DNA of 64,000 nt from Sclerodactyla briareus (GCA_026419785.1 JAODTK010005526.1:1-64000); one strand, 5' to 3'. Shown: positions 1 through 12,545, counted from the stretch's first letter. The notes: generated by a model not told the origin, from the letters alone. Translations and numbers: made by a program.

Positions 1-559
1 GTGGAAACGTGAGTGGGGTACCGTTTTGAGGACACAACGCTCCAACGTCTTGACTTTGACTTTGTCCCTATAACAACGAGAACTTTGACCGACAACCAGA
101 CCCCACATCGAAACGGTCAACAGGGTTTCCAATATAGCATGCAGTTTTGCGGAGTAGCCTATGTATGAATGCCACGTTCCATTCCTGTCTCAACAGCAAA
201 GTCGAGCGCGTCTTTTCCAAAGTGGATCCTCTCCAATCCCCTCGGTGAGCAATTCCTGATACCACCGATGTGTAGAACTATTTTTCAAGCGGGAGCTCGC
301 CCGGCTGAACTTTCTGTTTGCCACTTTGACTTGTGTGTTTGCCCACTGGCCACAAAAGAGTAATATTTCTTCTGCACTCCAAGATCACGACTGGCCTAGT
401 GTGGGCGATGGTAACATGCTTGTTGAGCTCATTGCACAGAAGAATACAATTGCGATTAATTATATCCCCGCCAACACTGTAAGTGTTCGGGCTATTATGG
501 TTTTTGGGGTGTAGGCCGCCGTCTCCTTCCGCCGCCCGCCGCCTCCGGAAACTTTAGGC
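1..559. other. stretch with no recognised feature
   Basis: No gene, RNA or repeat could be supported here. The short open frames on both strands have no recognisable domain and look like chance frames. A small CG-rich patch of GCCGCC words lies near 520-545. Confidence 0.5.
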
Positions 560-1150
560 GTTAGCGCAATAACTCTTGAAACGCTCTATCCGAGTCGATC
601 TGAAACTTGTACCAATATCCGGGTCCTAGCAAATCTCGGACAAGTTTGAAAGTTGGCGTCACTGCATGTTTGCTGCCCTCTATTTTGCAGTTTGCTGAAA
701 CGAAAAAACAGAAGTTGGTCCATTTCACGATTGGAACTTGGTGGGTGGGGACAAGAAATGGTCCCGAAAACATGACAGTGACTCAGTCACCGGAGTCAAA
801 TTTGTTCGTTTTTTTTTGCGAAAATACAAAAGTTAGTACTTAATTAATACATGAACTGCTCAGTGGGGACAAAAGCAGATCCCGAAAACATGACAAGGTC
901 TTTCAAGGTAGCCAGCGGTAAATTTTTGCGTCTTATTATCAAGATTTTTCTCTTTGTCAATTCGAACGCAAACTTGGAGAATGTGATCTACAGTTGGTCT
1001 TGAACACAGGTAGGGCATTCCAAAGTCACCAGAGGTCAAAACCGTCAAATGGACATAAACTTCAATGAGCTTTCTTCAAACGAGGTTCACAAAGCCTTTC
1101 CTTGCGGATATACACTTCTGGGGGGCGGTTTAACCCGCCTCCAGCCTTAT
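560..1150 (+). repeat. diverged non-coding dispersed repeat (AACTTGGTGGG family)
   Basis: Contains degenerate units in which a 'gaacttggtgggtggggaca' type word is followed by 'cactcagtcaccggagtcaaa' and then a second unit ending 'aagtcaccagaggtcaaaa'. The same alternation of an AACTTGGTGGG word and a GGTCACTGGAGGTCA word recurs in better preserved form near 19.2, 22.1 and 56.7 kb, and in inverse orientation near 8.7 and 11.5 kb. I see no coding potential. It is probably the internal part of a non-autonomous mobile element. Confidence 0.45.
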
Positions 1151-1517
1151 GTATTTCATTGGTCACCGTGCATTCAAAGTCCCGCCCTTGGATGTATATT
1201 CAAAACTCAGTCAAACTGACCAAGCAACCAGCATAGCCTCAGTGTGTGCTTGTACGTACGTGAGTTGGCGCTCAGTGCCCAGAAGTAATCAGGAACCCAG
1301 TTCAATCATTATCTTTCAAACAACGATACTGTTAATCTAAGAACAATTGGATGCCTAATTATCTGGTGGGGGAGTCCCAACTGCATTTCTTATTGCCGTT
1401 ATGGCCTACAAAATCCGATTAAAAAATATCACCAGACGCTAAATTGTCCCACTACATCGGCCAACATCTTTTCGAACTCGCTCGATCCGACGTTACACAC
1501 AGTCTTATTAAGGATAA

Positions 1518-2300
1518 AGCCGCTTCAAGCACGCGGGCGGTCGGGCGTCTAAAAATCGCTCATCGTTATTTTTTCAATGAGCCGTTTCCATCAACGCGGG
1601 CGGGCGGGGGGTCGGGGGTGGGCGTTTTTCTGCGAGTCGGTCAGGTAGCGATTTTTTTCCGCCGGCCACGCGTGTCCGCGTGGTATTTTCGTAAAAAATT
1701 ATTCCGGGGATTTTCTTGCAATCTTACCGGCTTGGCCGGATAATGGAGAGTAAAGTACAATTTTATGTTCAAATAATGTTCCAAACAACATTATACTGTT
1801 TCAATCTCAACAATCCATCACTCAACACAATAATCAACACTAGGGATGAGATTTTTTCACAGATTGTCTCTATTTTAGAAACGGCCAGACATCCTATTTG
1901 AACTCATATTATATGGGTTTGAACCATTGATAGTCAAGTTTTGGTTCATTAATCTCCAACAACCTGTCAATGTGCAGTTTTTAATAGTGGGGCCGTAATC
2001 GTTGACATTTAGAACATAGGTTTTTCAGAAAGTAGAAACCGGTGTTTAGGTTTAAACACTAGTAGTCATCTCATCCGGTTGTTTCGATAAACTAATAATA
2101 TTAACAAACAATATAATAATAATAATAATAATCATAATAATAATAATAATAGTAGGCTACATCGGTTCTTATATAACGCATATACACACTCAAGTGAGAA
2201 GAGGTGCGTGACTCGGGAAAACGCCTCGCCTCTGCCCGCGTGCATGGAAACGGTCCTTCCAAACGCCCGCCCGCCCGCCCCGCGTGCATGGAACGCAGCT
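1518..2300 (+). mobile_element. GC-rich TIR non-autonomous element, copy A
   Basis: One of three copies of the same ~0.8-kb element. The left end begins AGCCGCTTCAAGCACGCGGG and the right end, read in reverse complement, begins AGCTGCGTTCCATGCACGCG, so the termini are inverted repeats rich in GCACGCGGGCGGGCGG. A second internal copy of the terminal word follows at about 1576-1620. The interior is AT-rich, contains an (AAT)n tract near 2109-2152 and the landmark words CCGGTGTTTAGGTTTAAACAC and TAGGCTACATCGGTTC, and has no credible open frame. It aligns along its length with 63015-63867 and, inverted, with 16932-18062. No clear target duplication is visible, so the superfamily is not assigned. 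Confidence 0.75.
2109..2152. repeat. (AAT)n microsatellite
   Basis: AT-rich trinucleotide tract inside GC-rich TIR element copy A. An equivalent ATT/AAT tract is present at the same relative place in the other two copies, so it belongs to the element and has expanded independently in each. Confidence 0.8.
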
Positions 2301-3900
2301 TTAGAGCTTGTCTATTGATTTAAGTGTAATGTGGGATTCTACTGTACAAATTTTCCATGACAGTCATCGTAGACTGGCGCACTAATCTGATTGGCATTCT
2401 AATATGTGACGCTTGTTTTGGTCAGATTGATTTAGTCTGCAAAATTCATTCATTTTGTTCGAAATTTTCGACAAGAAATTGGGGTGAAAATGCTAATTAA
2501 AAGGGGAAGGGGTAGTACATATCTAAAGTATCATTGCTTTTCGACGAGGCCCATGCTAAAACTTCGACTGCACGTGATCAAATAACAGTTCACTCGTTGG
2601 CTGGTAAAATAACATTGTGATCGTATTATTCGGTTTAAACATCAGTCTGGGTCGCCCCTTAAATGTCAAATTTATGGAGGATTCTCAATAGTCACGCTAA
2701 GATGGCCCTGTGCATAGTAGCGCTGTGTTCGGAGTATTGCGCATCAGCCAAAGGCGGGAAGTTAATTGAAATCGGTGTTTTGATCTGGAGGGGTCGTTCG
2801 GAGCGCTAAAAATACGGATGAAGTGGTTGGAAAAGATGCAGAAAAGTAGGGAAAACATGTCTCTCTTGCGTGGAGTTCCCCTTTAATTCAAACCGGGGGG
2901 CGCCAGGGTTTTACGATAGGGGGTCAGATATGCATTGATGTCTTACATGGGGGAGGGGTCTAAGTGGGAGGGGGTTTCCCTCCCCTTGCGATTTTTTGAG
3001 TCATTAATACTGCTTAGATGGGCAAAGTGGTTCCACATTTGATCACTTTGTAAGTGTATCTACGTCACGAGTTTTGACAAAACTCCATGATGTCTAGTAA
3101 AAAATGAAAATGCATTACAATTTTCCCAGGCAGGTCATATTTCATTCGACCACTGAATGACTCACCCCCGTGAAACTGAACCTACGTTCTGTACAGGAAC
3201 TTTTTTAGAAAAAATTGCTAATTATATGCTTAAGAGGGTGGTAAATGAATAAAAACAAAATGACCAATTGTTAGTTATGTTTTCGTAATGTCCAAATCGA
3301 ATCACTAACGGAAAAGCAATTAGAATCAGTCCCTAAATCATATATCCCCTTATATCGAGCTGCAAAGACAAGTGATATGTACTCCTTCACCCGTACACTC
3401 TCCAAAAAACATGCTGCGAAGTTCGCGAGTTAACATTGAGTCTTTCACCTAATCTTAACAACGGTGGCTCATAATGACACAAGATTGTTCTCAAAACAGT
3501 AAAGTAAACATACGCTACATTTGCAACTTATTATCATCAACAGTTTGGTCTGATTGAGTCTCTCGATGAGAACGAACATAAAAATCCTCAGTTGATAACG
3601 ATTTTTGACAGTTCACCTCACCCCCGACGAAAACATTTGCATTAAAACAACCTCTTGGTTCTTCCTGTCGATTTTATTTTTCGGCCCCAAACCCCATGTG
3701 GGGGGGGGCAAGCCTCCCCCCTTGCCCCCTCTCCCCCTCCCCCCCTGTGGCCCCCCTTATTACAAACATCGATGGGTTCTGACATTTGGAGTTCCTCGGT
3801 GGAAAAAATACGTAGACAACAATTATGAACACCAAATTTACATGTTCAGCTTATTGTTTATTCTACTACCCCAAGCCTACCGTTCTTGCAGATACAGGAT
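2301..3900. other. stretch with no recognised gene
   Basis: About 1.6 kb of moderately AT-rich sequence with short open frames only. Poly-G and poly-C runs lie near 3697-3757. An open frame at 3605-4003 (plus) is driven by this proline-rich homopolymer region and has no domain I recognise. Nothing is supported here. Confidence 0.5.
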
Positions 3901-4013
3901 TTCTGATTGGCTAATCCCAATCACCGTAGCTGATTTATGTCAGGATTTCCTACCAAACCCCAAGCTAATCCGTTATTGCGAATACCTGATTCTGATTGGC
4001 TAATCCCAATCAC
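3901..4013. repeat. direct repeat with palindromic CCAAT-type core
   Basis: The 24-bp word TTCTGATTGGCTAATCCCAA followed by TCAC occurs identically at 3901-3924 and 3990-4013, 89 bp apart. Each copy contains GATTGG and CCAATC in opposite orientation around a 5-6 nt centre, so each is a small hairpin or a paired CCAAT box. Whether this is a promoter element or a minisatellite relic cannot be told, because no transcript start is evident nearby. Confidence 0.6.
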
Positions 4014-5187
4014 ACGTGGCTGACTGTTTTTTTGTAATAATTCGTTTTTTGGCAATAACATCAGCTGGTCAGAGTAAACGCAACAGCGAATACGATTTTC
4101 TGTGTCTCAGTAACGAAGTACTTCTAACGCAATTGAAGGTTGCTGAGCCTTGGAAATTATGTTCACATGCGCAGATTCGGCTTTCTGTATACGAGCGCTT
4201 CAGAGTCGAGGGCGTGCTGCCCCAGATACAAGCGGCCGAAACGACGCGTCGCTCGTTGCATTGGTGAACGCCATGTTCACACATGGAGCTATTAATATTA
4301 ACGGGAGAAGGACTCAGAGCGCGTATAGTGTGCCCTGTCCAAATCCGCCAGAGAACCACAAACTCGAAGTGAGGCTGGCAAGGCACCCTCTTACGTGTGC
4401 CCAAGATCGTCAAACACAGTCGGTTTGTTTTACTCTCTAATCTGCGAATTCTTCGGGACAGAGACCCCCGAAAATACCGTCGTTGCTCCCTAGAAAAGGA
4501 TGATATTCATAGTGCAAGATTCTGCAACTTCTGCAGTGAGTGTTACCCTATCCCAGAATACGCGGGAAGTCAGACGATCTAGTATCGGAAGCACAGAAGC
4601 ACATGATTAAATTCGGGATACGATCGATTGCGTCTGGCAGAAGTCACCATCTAGGCGTAAAATAATGACATCACGGAGTGAACTATAGTCCTAAGAATGT
4701 GAAGCTCGAATTAAGGAGGCTGTCAAACGGACATATTCCAACTTCTGACGAATACGAACCATGTCGCCCTAATCACATGTCACTATAGCACTACTATATA
4801 GGGCGCTTCACAGGTTAGCAACAGGTTCCACACTGACCTTCGGTTTTGTATAGGAGCTTCATACAAACATCATGTCCGTGTGCTTGGGTCACACGCGTAG
4901 AACCCTCCGTGTTCGGCACGCGTGTTTGTATGCGTCTCCAATTGAATTCCGAACAGCACGTCACTGGCCACTCTTTGTGTATGGGTAATTATGCCATTTT
5001 CTTCTATCGAACTAAGCATAGTTACCCCTAGCTGCCTATTTAATGTGTAGAGATACAAAGAATAGACTAGAAATAAACTCGTCAATCGTTTGGGTAATGC
5101 TTGATTTGCGGGTTGTAGAATAGGAATCACTCCGCAGGTTTCGACGTTTACTGGTTAATAAACAGTCTCGAACTGAATTATCTTAAG
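4014..5187. other. stretch with no recognised gene
   Basis: Overlapping short frames on both strands at 4016-4440 and 4846-5130 show no domain and have no consistent support. No RNA gene or mobile element was recognised. Confidence 0.45.
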
Positions 5188-5372
5188 AACGGACTCGGGT
5201 CGGCTGCGCCTCGTCCGTTATTTACCTAAAATTCCGATTCTCGACTGTTATTCTCCAGTCAACGTCCTCCCAGATGTGCAGTTTATTCCTTAAATAGACT
5301 GCAACTGGGAGATTTTTACTGCGCTAACACAACACTCGAATACTCTTGCTCGATTTGGCTGCGTCTCGAGTA
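5188..5372. repeat. two related stem-loops
   Basis: A 32-nt hairpin at 5188-5219 has 7-bp arms AACGGAC/GTCCGTT around a TCGGCTGCGCCTCG core. A second 32-nt hairpin at 5341-5372 has arms TACTC/GAGTA around a TTGGCTGCGTCTCG core. The cores are clearly related while the outer arms have changed in step, which keeps the pairing. Confidence 0.5.
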
Positions 5373-6099
5373 ACCGCAGGTACTTTTTAAAAACGCGAAT
5401 TGTAAGGTCGCGTGAGCGTTTTTTAGAAACAGGGTGCGTTCGGAAGCGTTTTTGAAAAGGAGGGGGGAGGACAATCGAATGCAATGACATGGGGGGGGGG
5501 GGGGGTTTTTACTGTTTTCTTTCTTTCTGGCTCTTGCATTTTACAACAAACAACAACCATTCTTTTTCCTCAGTCTGCGCTGTTTTTATGGTGTTCCGTT
5601 TTCCATCTTTAAATTCTTTTATTGCCTTGGTTGCCTTACTTTATATGCATGGTCCAAGTCGTCTGAACTGGCCTAGAAACTTTCCTTTACAGGATTGTGG
5701 ACCAATTGCCTTTGTCAGCAGTCGTCCACCTCCCCCTGGATAACCATTGGCCGTGTGACCTAAGCCTGCTTAATCTTTTTTTGCTCTTCATTGTCCTTAG
5801 TTATTTACCGTTTATTTTGGGCGCTTATCTCGATCTGCTCTTCATCACGTTTGTTGTGGCTTTTTATTTTTTTGTATTCTTTCTATTTCCATTCTACTGT
5901 TCTTGTCTTTCTATTTTTTTTTAAAGGCTCTTTCTTATTCTCATTTTTTATTTGGCACTTCCCTCGTTATCGTGGTTGTCGCAGTTGGAAACACAAGAAG
6001 CACTAGAGCCCCTACCTCATTACTGGTCACAGTAGGTCGCCTATTCTTCAGAATCGTCGTTCTAAATATACAAATAATATCATTTTCTATCTCTCCAGT

Positions 6100-7067
6100 A
6101 AGCTTTCGCCCTGGCACTCATCATTTTCCCCTCAAGTTCGCTTTGCATCCTGGAATGCCCGGTCCTTCGTTGCCAAAACAATCCACTTCCTGCTGCGACT
6201 TTGTTATTTATTGCCCCCCAACTAGATGTTGGGCCATCACTGAAACTTGGCTCTCTGGCGGTAGCAGAGATGATCAGTCATTTGCCTACTATAAATTGCT
6301 TCCTTCTCACGTCGGGTTGGTAGATCGGGGTATAGCCATTTTGCTTCGTGATGGTCTCCATATTAACGTCAACGACATATGTATTTCAATCTTTTTTGAA
6401 TTATGGACCTAACCATCTCTTCTTCTGTCACGTCTTTTCGGCCTTGTTGTGCTATCAGACCCCCACCTAGCGAAAAGAACAACTTACTTCCTCACTGTCC
6501 CCTTTGATGAATTCTCTTCCCTCCTGGAAATTTGTGACTGTCGGCTCTAACACAGCGGTTACTGACCGGTGATTTCAATTCCCATGTTGATTGTTGTGCA
6601 ATGACCGTGATGCCGGGACGTTTCCTCACTTATTGGACACTTACAATCTGTTCAGCAACTATTCCGTGACCCCACGCATCCTTGTAATCACATGCTGGAC
6701 CTCCTCATTCCCAGGCAGAGGATGACGACCTGTAGTTGTCCTAGTGTACAGCATGGCTTACCATGAGACCACTAATGCAATCAAGTGTCGTCCTAACATC
6801 TTAACATCTGCCCGTTGCCGTCGCGTCCTTTACCGTGCTCGAAGCAAATAACGGCCCGTGCACTACATAATTTCAGCATTGATTTACGCTCACATCCAGA
6901 CTTTCGCTTCGCTCATGCCTCCTGCTATGGACCTAGATCCCTTGGTCCGTGAATATAACAACCTCCCTGACTAGTCATTCGACAGCCATGCACCATTGGT
7001 GCATGGAATTGTCATTCTTCGTCCTCACGTAACCTTGATATTCTGATACTCTCCGTGCTGGCCAAGA
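6100..7067 (+). mobile_element. CR1-like LINE, endonuclease half (left of insertion)
   Basis: Decayed non-LTR retrotransposon. Reading across frames, the translated sequence shows the hallmarks of an APE-type endonuclease: a start resembling LWNARSF near 6150, AITETWLSG near 6236-6260, a GIAILLRDGLHI segment near 6330-6365 and the catalytic-region motif LTGDFNSHVDCC at about 6562-6597. These come in the order expected for CR1/L2-type ORF2. Several frame slips separate them, so no long frame survives. The T-rich stretch 5500-6100 may be its 5' leader but is not diagnostic. The LINE is interrupted at 7067 by a foldback element and resumes at 12564 with the next part of the same protein. Confidence 0.8.
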
Positions 7068-7087
7068 GGGACAGCCCGAGTTCCCTA

Positions 7088-7516
7088 AAACCAAGGTTTT
7101 TTATTCATAATGTCCGTTTTTCATAAGAGGCCTTTTATATTCATAAGGCCTTTTTGTTCATAAGGCCCGTTTATTCATAATGGCCTAAAAGGTTCTTATT
7201 CATTAAGTCCGATATTCAATAATCAATACAAAGGTCCGATATTCATAATAGTGAAACGGGTCCGTTATCATATGTGAAAAAGGTCCGTTATTCATAGGGA
7301 AAAGGGTCCTTTATTCATAATAGAAAAAGGGTCCGTTATCATAATGAGAGAAAAGGTCCTATAGTTCATAATGGGAAAAAGGTCCGATATTCATAATAGG
7401 AAAAAAGTCCGTTGTTCATAATAGTAAAAAAGGGTCGATATTCATAATAGGAAACAAGGTCCGTTATTCAAATAGGACAAAAGTCCGTTATTCATAATAG
7501 GAAAAAAAAAAAAAAA
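7088..7516 (+). repeat. left arm tandem array of the foldback element
   Basis: About sixteen degenerate units of consensus GGTCCGTTATTCATAATAGG followed by an A-run, 22-27 bp each. Units nearest the terminus have an AAGGCC variant; the innermost units are the most uniform. It ends in a poly-A run at 7502-7516. Confidence 0.85.
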
Positions 7517-7544
7517 ACAAACACCGGACGAGGATCTGCCATGG

Positions 7545-8560
7545 CCGAGACCCCCCCCCCTCCTCCTCAACATTTCAAACTACAAGGATAATGATATATT
7601 CAGAGATACGAGGTGGAATTACAGCAGGGGGGGGGGGGGAGGGAGAAGAAGCCTGAAAAAGGAAGGAGCATAGAATGGGAAAACCATATTAATTATAATT
7701 GCATATATTGTATTGTTTTATAGTTACTATATATCGTATTTATATAGTTATATTATGTTATTTATATTATATTATATATATTAATATTATATTAATAGAT
7801 TATAGTATATTATATATAATTATATTATATTATAATTATATTATATTCTATTATATATATTATATTATATTAATTATATTATATTATATTATATTATATT
7901 ATTTAATTATATTATATTCTTTGTCTCGAATGTATATGTTTTTATAATTTATTGTAATCATGTATTACTAACCGTATTCCTATCCGTTTGTGTCGTTGAC
8001 AATTTACCTCTCCATAAGTCGGACAAACTCAAGCGGGATTATCCCCTCCCAACACCACAACCCACACTGAGTGGGTGACTATAAGTCCCAGTACGCCACT
8101 TCCCATATTTTGTCAGTAGAAGCAATTTCCTACTGAGGAAGGACGACGTGGCAGGTAGATCTAGCTAGGGATAGGGGCAGTGGCACATCAAACGCGAGTG
8201 CCTCCTCCGTGAATCGTATCTTTGGCTGCACATGTATGGGAACGAGAGTGAAATGACCCGGGCCGGCTACAGCATGTCTGAATGAAGTTTGGGTACCCTC
8301 TTGGCGTTTTTTCGTCTAAGTGGAGGGAAGCCGTCCTCCATCCCGTTTGAGGTTTGAATGTTGTACTAATAAGTAGCCTACTAGATCTGTGACGACATAC
8401 TCAAGGACAATAGGAAATATGCACTCTATATGACCAACTACATACAAACCATGTACCTCCTCCACTTTGTTTGCATTAAATCGTTTAACCACGTTTAATA
8501 ACTAGACCTGTGCAGGCGGGCAACCGCGACGTGCATTCATTTGCAAGACTTCGCCTTGCG
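7545..8560. other. foldback interior with AT-rich tract
   Basis: Contains a poly-C run at about 7551-7560, a poly-G run at 7627-7639 and, at about 7690-7940, an almost pure A/T tract of TATAT and TTATAT words. The rest is unassigned. The open frame over the AT tract (tyrosine- and isoleucine-rich) is a composition artefact. Confidence 0.6.
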
Positions 8561-9090
8561 GACCCTCGTTTTAGAGAAAGCCATATTATATTCATTTGCC
8601 ACCCGGTGACTTTGAGATGCTTCTAGCTACTGATATTCAACTATAGTCCACATTCTCCAAGTTTAGTTCAAATACGACAAAGCTGATGGGATTCATTTAA
8701 AATGATGGATAGTTTATGCAAATTTCGACCTCCCGTGACCTTGAATGACCTCGTGTCGAAATTCAGGAATAACAACAGTCCACATCCACCAAGTTTTGTT
8801 CAACTCGAAAGTTGAAAAAATGCGAGCGAGGCACATTGAACTCAGGTGACCGTGAAACACCGTAATGTTTTTCGCGACCAACTTTTGACCCCACCTACCA
8901 ATTCGTGGTTTTTTGAAACCGACCAACTCTGTGTTTTTGTGTACAACCTGCAAAATTGAGGGCAGAAGACATTCAGCACATGCCCACTTTCGAACTCACC
9001 CTAGATTTCACTAGGGACGGACCAAATGTGTACCAATTTTCGTGCCAATTGGATAAATTGTTGGAGAGTTATTGCCTACTAACGGCTGGA
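8560..9090 (-). repeat. diverged AACTTGGTGGG-family repeat, inverse orientation
   Basis: Words such as TCCACCAAGTTTTGTTCAA and GACCTCCCGTGACCTTGAATG are the reverse complements of the AACTTGGTGGA and GGTCACxGGAGGTC words of the family seen near 19 and 57 kb. At least two units of about 170 bp can be followed. Non-coding. It lies within the interior of the foldback element. Confidence 0.5.
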
Positions 9091-11339
9091 GTTTTCCGCT
9101 CGGCCGCGCGGCGGCGGTGGGCGGAGACGAAACGGGCGCGGCTACACACCAAACCCATAAATGGACTGCTTCCATTGTAGCTGTGTATCATCACGTGCAT
9201 CACGTTTCATTAATTTGACCTCTGACAGTGGCCTCGTGCGAAAAGCAATATGGGTTATCTGTTTTCATATGGTCCCCAACATGCCCAGTAGAACGATTAA
9301 GGCCGACATCTTTCTGTTGCACGGTTGTTCTTTTGTTTTGAATGTTTAGCGGTTTACAAGGTTGTAAAGACAATCGACTCTGTTCCTCCAGGTATTCCGG
9401 ATCTGACCCACAGAACAATGGATACTCGCTCCACATGGCAACCTGTACCGTGTCGGCGTGCCATTGGGGCGCATCGCGGGTTCATATTTACATTGAAAAT
9501 GTAATTCTCGAAATCGAAAAGCTAATGATCGTCAATTGTCCCTTGAACATCGTTACGGAGTTACGGCCCCCCCCCCCCCTCCACACCACCGGGATGCAGG
9601 GCTAAACCCCACGCGAGACCCCCTCTTGGCCGCCTTGTCCAGTGGTTAGTGTGAGGATTGGCCCCCTAGAATTAGAATATTATTTCGACAGAAGTGAAGA
9701 GCATATTGAAATTTAATTAGGTGCGTGAAGTTGTTTCTCAATCGTTCAATGCATAAGGTCTGTGTTCTTTTTGCAATGTTTTAAAGAGTTATAGCTCGCA
9801 TTCTGGCATGCAAGTTTTGTATCGGATTAGCCCGGCCGCTGGCAAGAGATGTTTTCACACATTTCCCACCACACGATTTATTTGCAAATGCAAGCGTTTT
9901 GAGATGCTAAAATTGCTACAGTATATCGGACTTGAATGAATAATATATAGGCTAATCGCAACTCGCTTGAAATTTTTCATATTCATTTCAGTTGCACAAT
10001 CGATTGTATCCCTCCCCCCGGGCACAAATTCTGAATCCGGTTAGGGAACTCAAAATTTGGAGAAATATAACGAATAATTTCGCAGAAAAGATGATGACGG
10101 AAGTCCCACGATCTTATTGAAAATACAGATTACAATTTCAAATTATATGGATGTAACGAATAGAGAGAAATACTTGCTTCCAAGGCCACAAAAAAAAAAA
10201 AGAATCGGGTTGTTCCCGTTTTGTGCCCAGGAAATGATATTTCTAGTAACTTAGGGTGTATCATAACCAAAAATTTCATGGACGCTATACGCGCGAACAC
10301 CTGTGGTGGCGCTCCGTGCTTAGATAGGTGACGGGAAATGCGATGGGTCAACCTCGCGCGTGCGGTTGTCCCTCAATTTATAAAAATGATGATTAAAAGA
10401 CCTCCAACAAAAGTTGTTCCAGTGTTGCAATAATTTCCGGTGATCTGGGGTATCGAACCCCAATTTTTGTTTCTGACACGCCACGCGCCACCCTGTGGTG
10501 ACGTTTCGCCCCTATTGAAAATTGTCACACACGGGTATGCATGGAATCGAACCTAACGCGAGACAGTTGGCATGCAATTTAGAACATAATGGATGTACAA
10601 ATCACTTAGTTCTAAGGCTATGAGAGGAAATTTGGTCTGATTAGGATTTGTGACCCATTAAATGCAACCGTGAAACTCATCCCCAAACAATTAATGTCAC
10701 CAGACGATAGTCCTACCTGCCTACATTCTAAATATGGTTCTTCTACATCTTTTCCGTTAACGTTTTCGTATTTACAATGCTTTAGCTTTGATCTCTGTTT
10801 GACCTTCGTGGAACCTGAAGGTGATCCGAAACAATAGGGATTACCTACACTACATGGGCAACCTACCTGCCAATTATGATCAATCTTCATCATTTGGTTG
10901 CACCCTTACGGGGTTACAACTTAGAAAGTTGTTTTTTTTCAGACATTGACATCTGATGACCTTCTAGGTATAGTATGGACATCGACTTTCCTAAACAATA
11001 TGGTACTCTTTACTCCAGCCTACATGACACTTATGCATTGGGCCCTCTAATCTTTGAATTTAGAAGTTATCGTGCTGACAGCGTTCCAAATGTTTGGTGT
11101 CCTGCTGACCCGTAGGTGACAATCAGATCCCGAACCCCCAACAATAGGAATAGGATTCTTCCTCCCCTCACCAAACAAGCAACCTAGCCTAATTTGAATT
11201 TCATAGACGTTTGGCGTTTTGGATATGTCCTCACTAGCAGAGTCCATACATACGCACTCACACATATACACGCCTGCGCGCAGTGGCAAGCACCAGACTT
11301 TTCGTCCTTGGTTGGGGGGGGAAGGGGCACAGACATTCT
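9091..11339. other. foldback interior, unassigned
   Basis: GC-rich patch (CGGCCGCGCGGCGGCGG) near 9102-9125, then a poly-C run near 9567-9580. A tRNA-like word at 9627-9660 and two TTCGA-containing words near 10450 and 10540 were considered as SINE remnants but are not convincing. No gene is supported. Confidence 0.4.
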
Positions 11340-11720
11340 CTAGGGAGGCACACGAATACTACTAAGGTAAGCCATATCTCACCAAGTTTCATGGAATCCG
11401 GCAAACTTCACATCGCATAATTAGGCAATTAGACACTTTGATTAACCTCCAGTAACCCTGAATCCATGATGAAAATTTCGGAGCTCAAGGTACACATACG
11501 ACCCCCCAGGGGGGGTTTCATGAAAATCAAGCAACTTCAAGATTTTTCATAAATTATGCCAAATTCTGTACGTTGATTGACCGCCATTGACCCCCGAAAT
11601 CTTTGTTAGAAAGTTTTGGGACGAAGGTATAACATATTCCACAGGTTCATGAATCCGCGACGAAACCGACGGAAACCTTTAATTTTCGCATATTAGTTCG
11701 CTTATTAGGTAATCCCTCCC
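11340..11720 (-). repeat. diverged AACTTGGTGGG-family repeat, inverse orientation
   Basis: CTCACCAAGTTTCATGGAAT, then AACCTCCAGTAACCCTGAATC, then GACCGCCATTGACCCC mark about two reverse-oriented units of the non-coding family. Together with 8560-9090 this shows that the foldback interior carries two separated blocks of the family in the same orientation. Confidence 0.55.
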
Positions 11721-12079
11721 TTATACTCTGCACCTATGTGCCAACCCGATCGAGTGACCATATCACCTACGGTTCACATCCGTAATCTCGATAACGACCT
11801 AAACAATAATCACACAATAGGCTAATTAACCTTACCATTAGTGACGTTTGTGCGCACAACCGTAATCAGATCGTGTTCACCTAACCCTGACCTACAAACG
11901 AAATCTCCTCACAATCGGTCTTATACCGTTTTTTGAGGAATACTGCTAACGAGGATATAGGACACAACAACACAACACACATATTACACACACATCAAGC
12001 ATACATACAACACACCCACACGACGAAGTGATCGGTAAGTCTCTTCCTGAACTTTGTTCAGGGCGAGACCCAAAACAAA

Positions 12080-12545
12080 GTGTGAATACGGACCTTTTCG
12101 CGATTATGAAAACGACCTCTTTTGCCAGGTTTGCTATTATGATAACGGACCCTTTTCGCTATTTGAATAACGGACCTTATTTGGTCTATTATGAATAACG
12201 ACCTCTTTTTTTGCTATTATGAAATATCGCGGACCTATTTTGCAATTATGAATTACGGACCCTTTGTGGCCTTATGATATCGGCACCTTTTTCACTATTA
12301 TAATCATCGGACGCTTTGTCTCTGTTATGTGAATAACGACCCTTTTTGATAATTATGAAAACGGACCTTTTTTTTTTGGTCATTATGAATATCGTACCTT
12401 ATGACAAAGACCCCTTTTTGTATTATAATATCGTACCTTTTTGTGTCCTTATAATAACGACCCTGTGTTTTTTTTTTTTTTTTCGAAATTTGCAACGTTT
12501 ATGAATAACGTCCTTTGAACAAAAGGCCTATGAATAAAGGCCCTT
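12080..12545 (-). repeat. right arm tandem array of the foldback element
   Basis: About sixteen degenerate units of consensus CTATTATGAATAACGGACC preceded by a T-run, the reverse complement of the units at 7088-7516. The outermost units again carry the GGCC variant (AAAGGCCTATGAATAAAGGCC), mirroring the left arm, so unit order is also inverted. A T-run at about 12470-12483 interrupts the array. Confidence 0.85.

Noticed and set aside
7699-7947. 82-codon tyrosine/isoleucine-rich frame
   Set aside because: Produced entirely by a TATAT/TTATAT tract.
9627-9660. tRNA-like A-box word (GTCCAGTGGTTAGTG)
   Set aside because: No B box at the right distance and no SINE body.
10440-10560. Two TTCGA words resembling B boxes (GGGGTATCGAACCCC, GGAATCGAACC)
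   Set aside because: No matching A box on the minus strand; the first is only a small palindrome.
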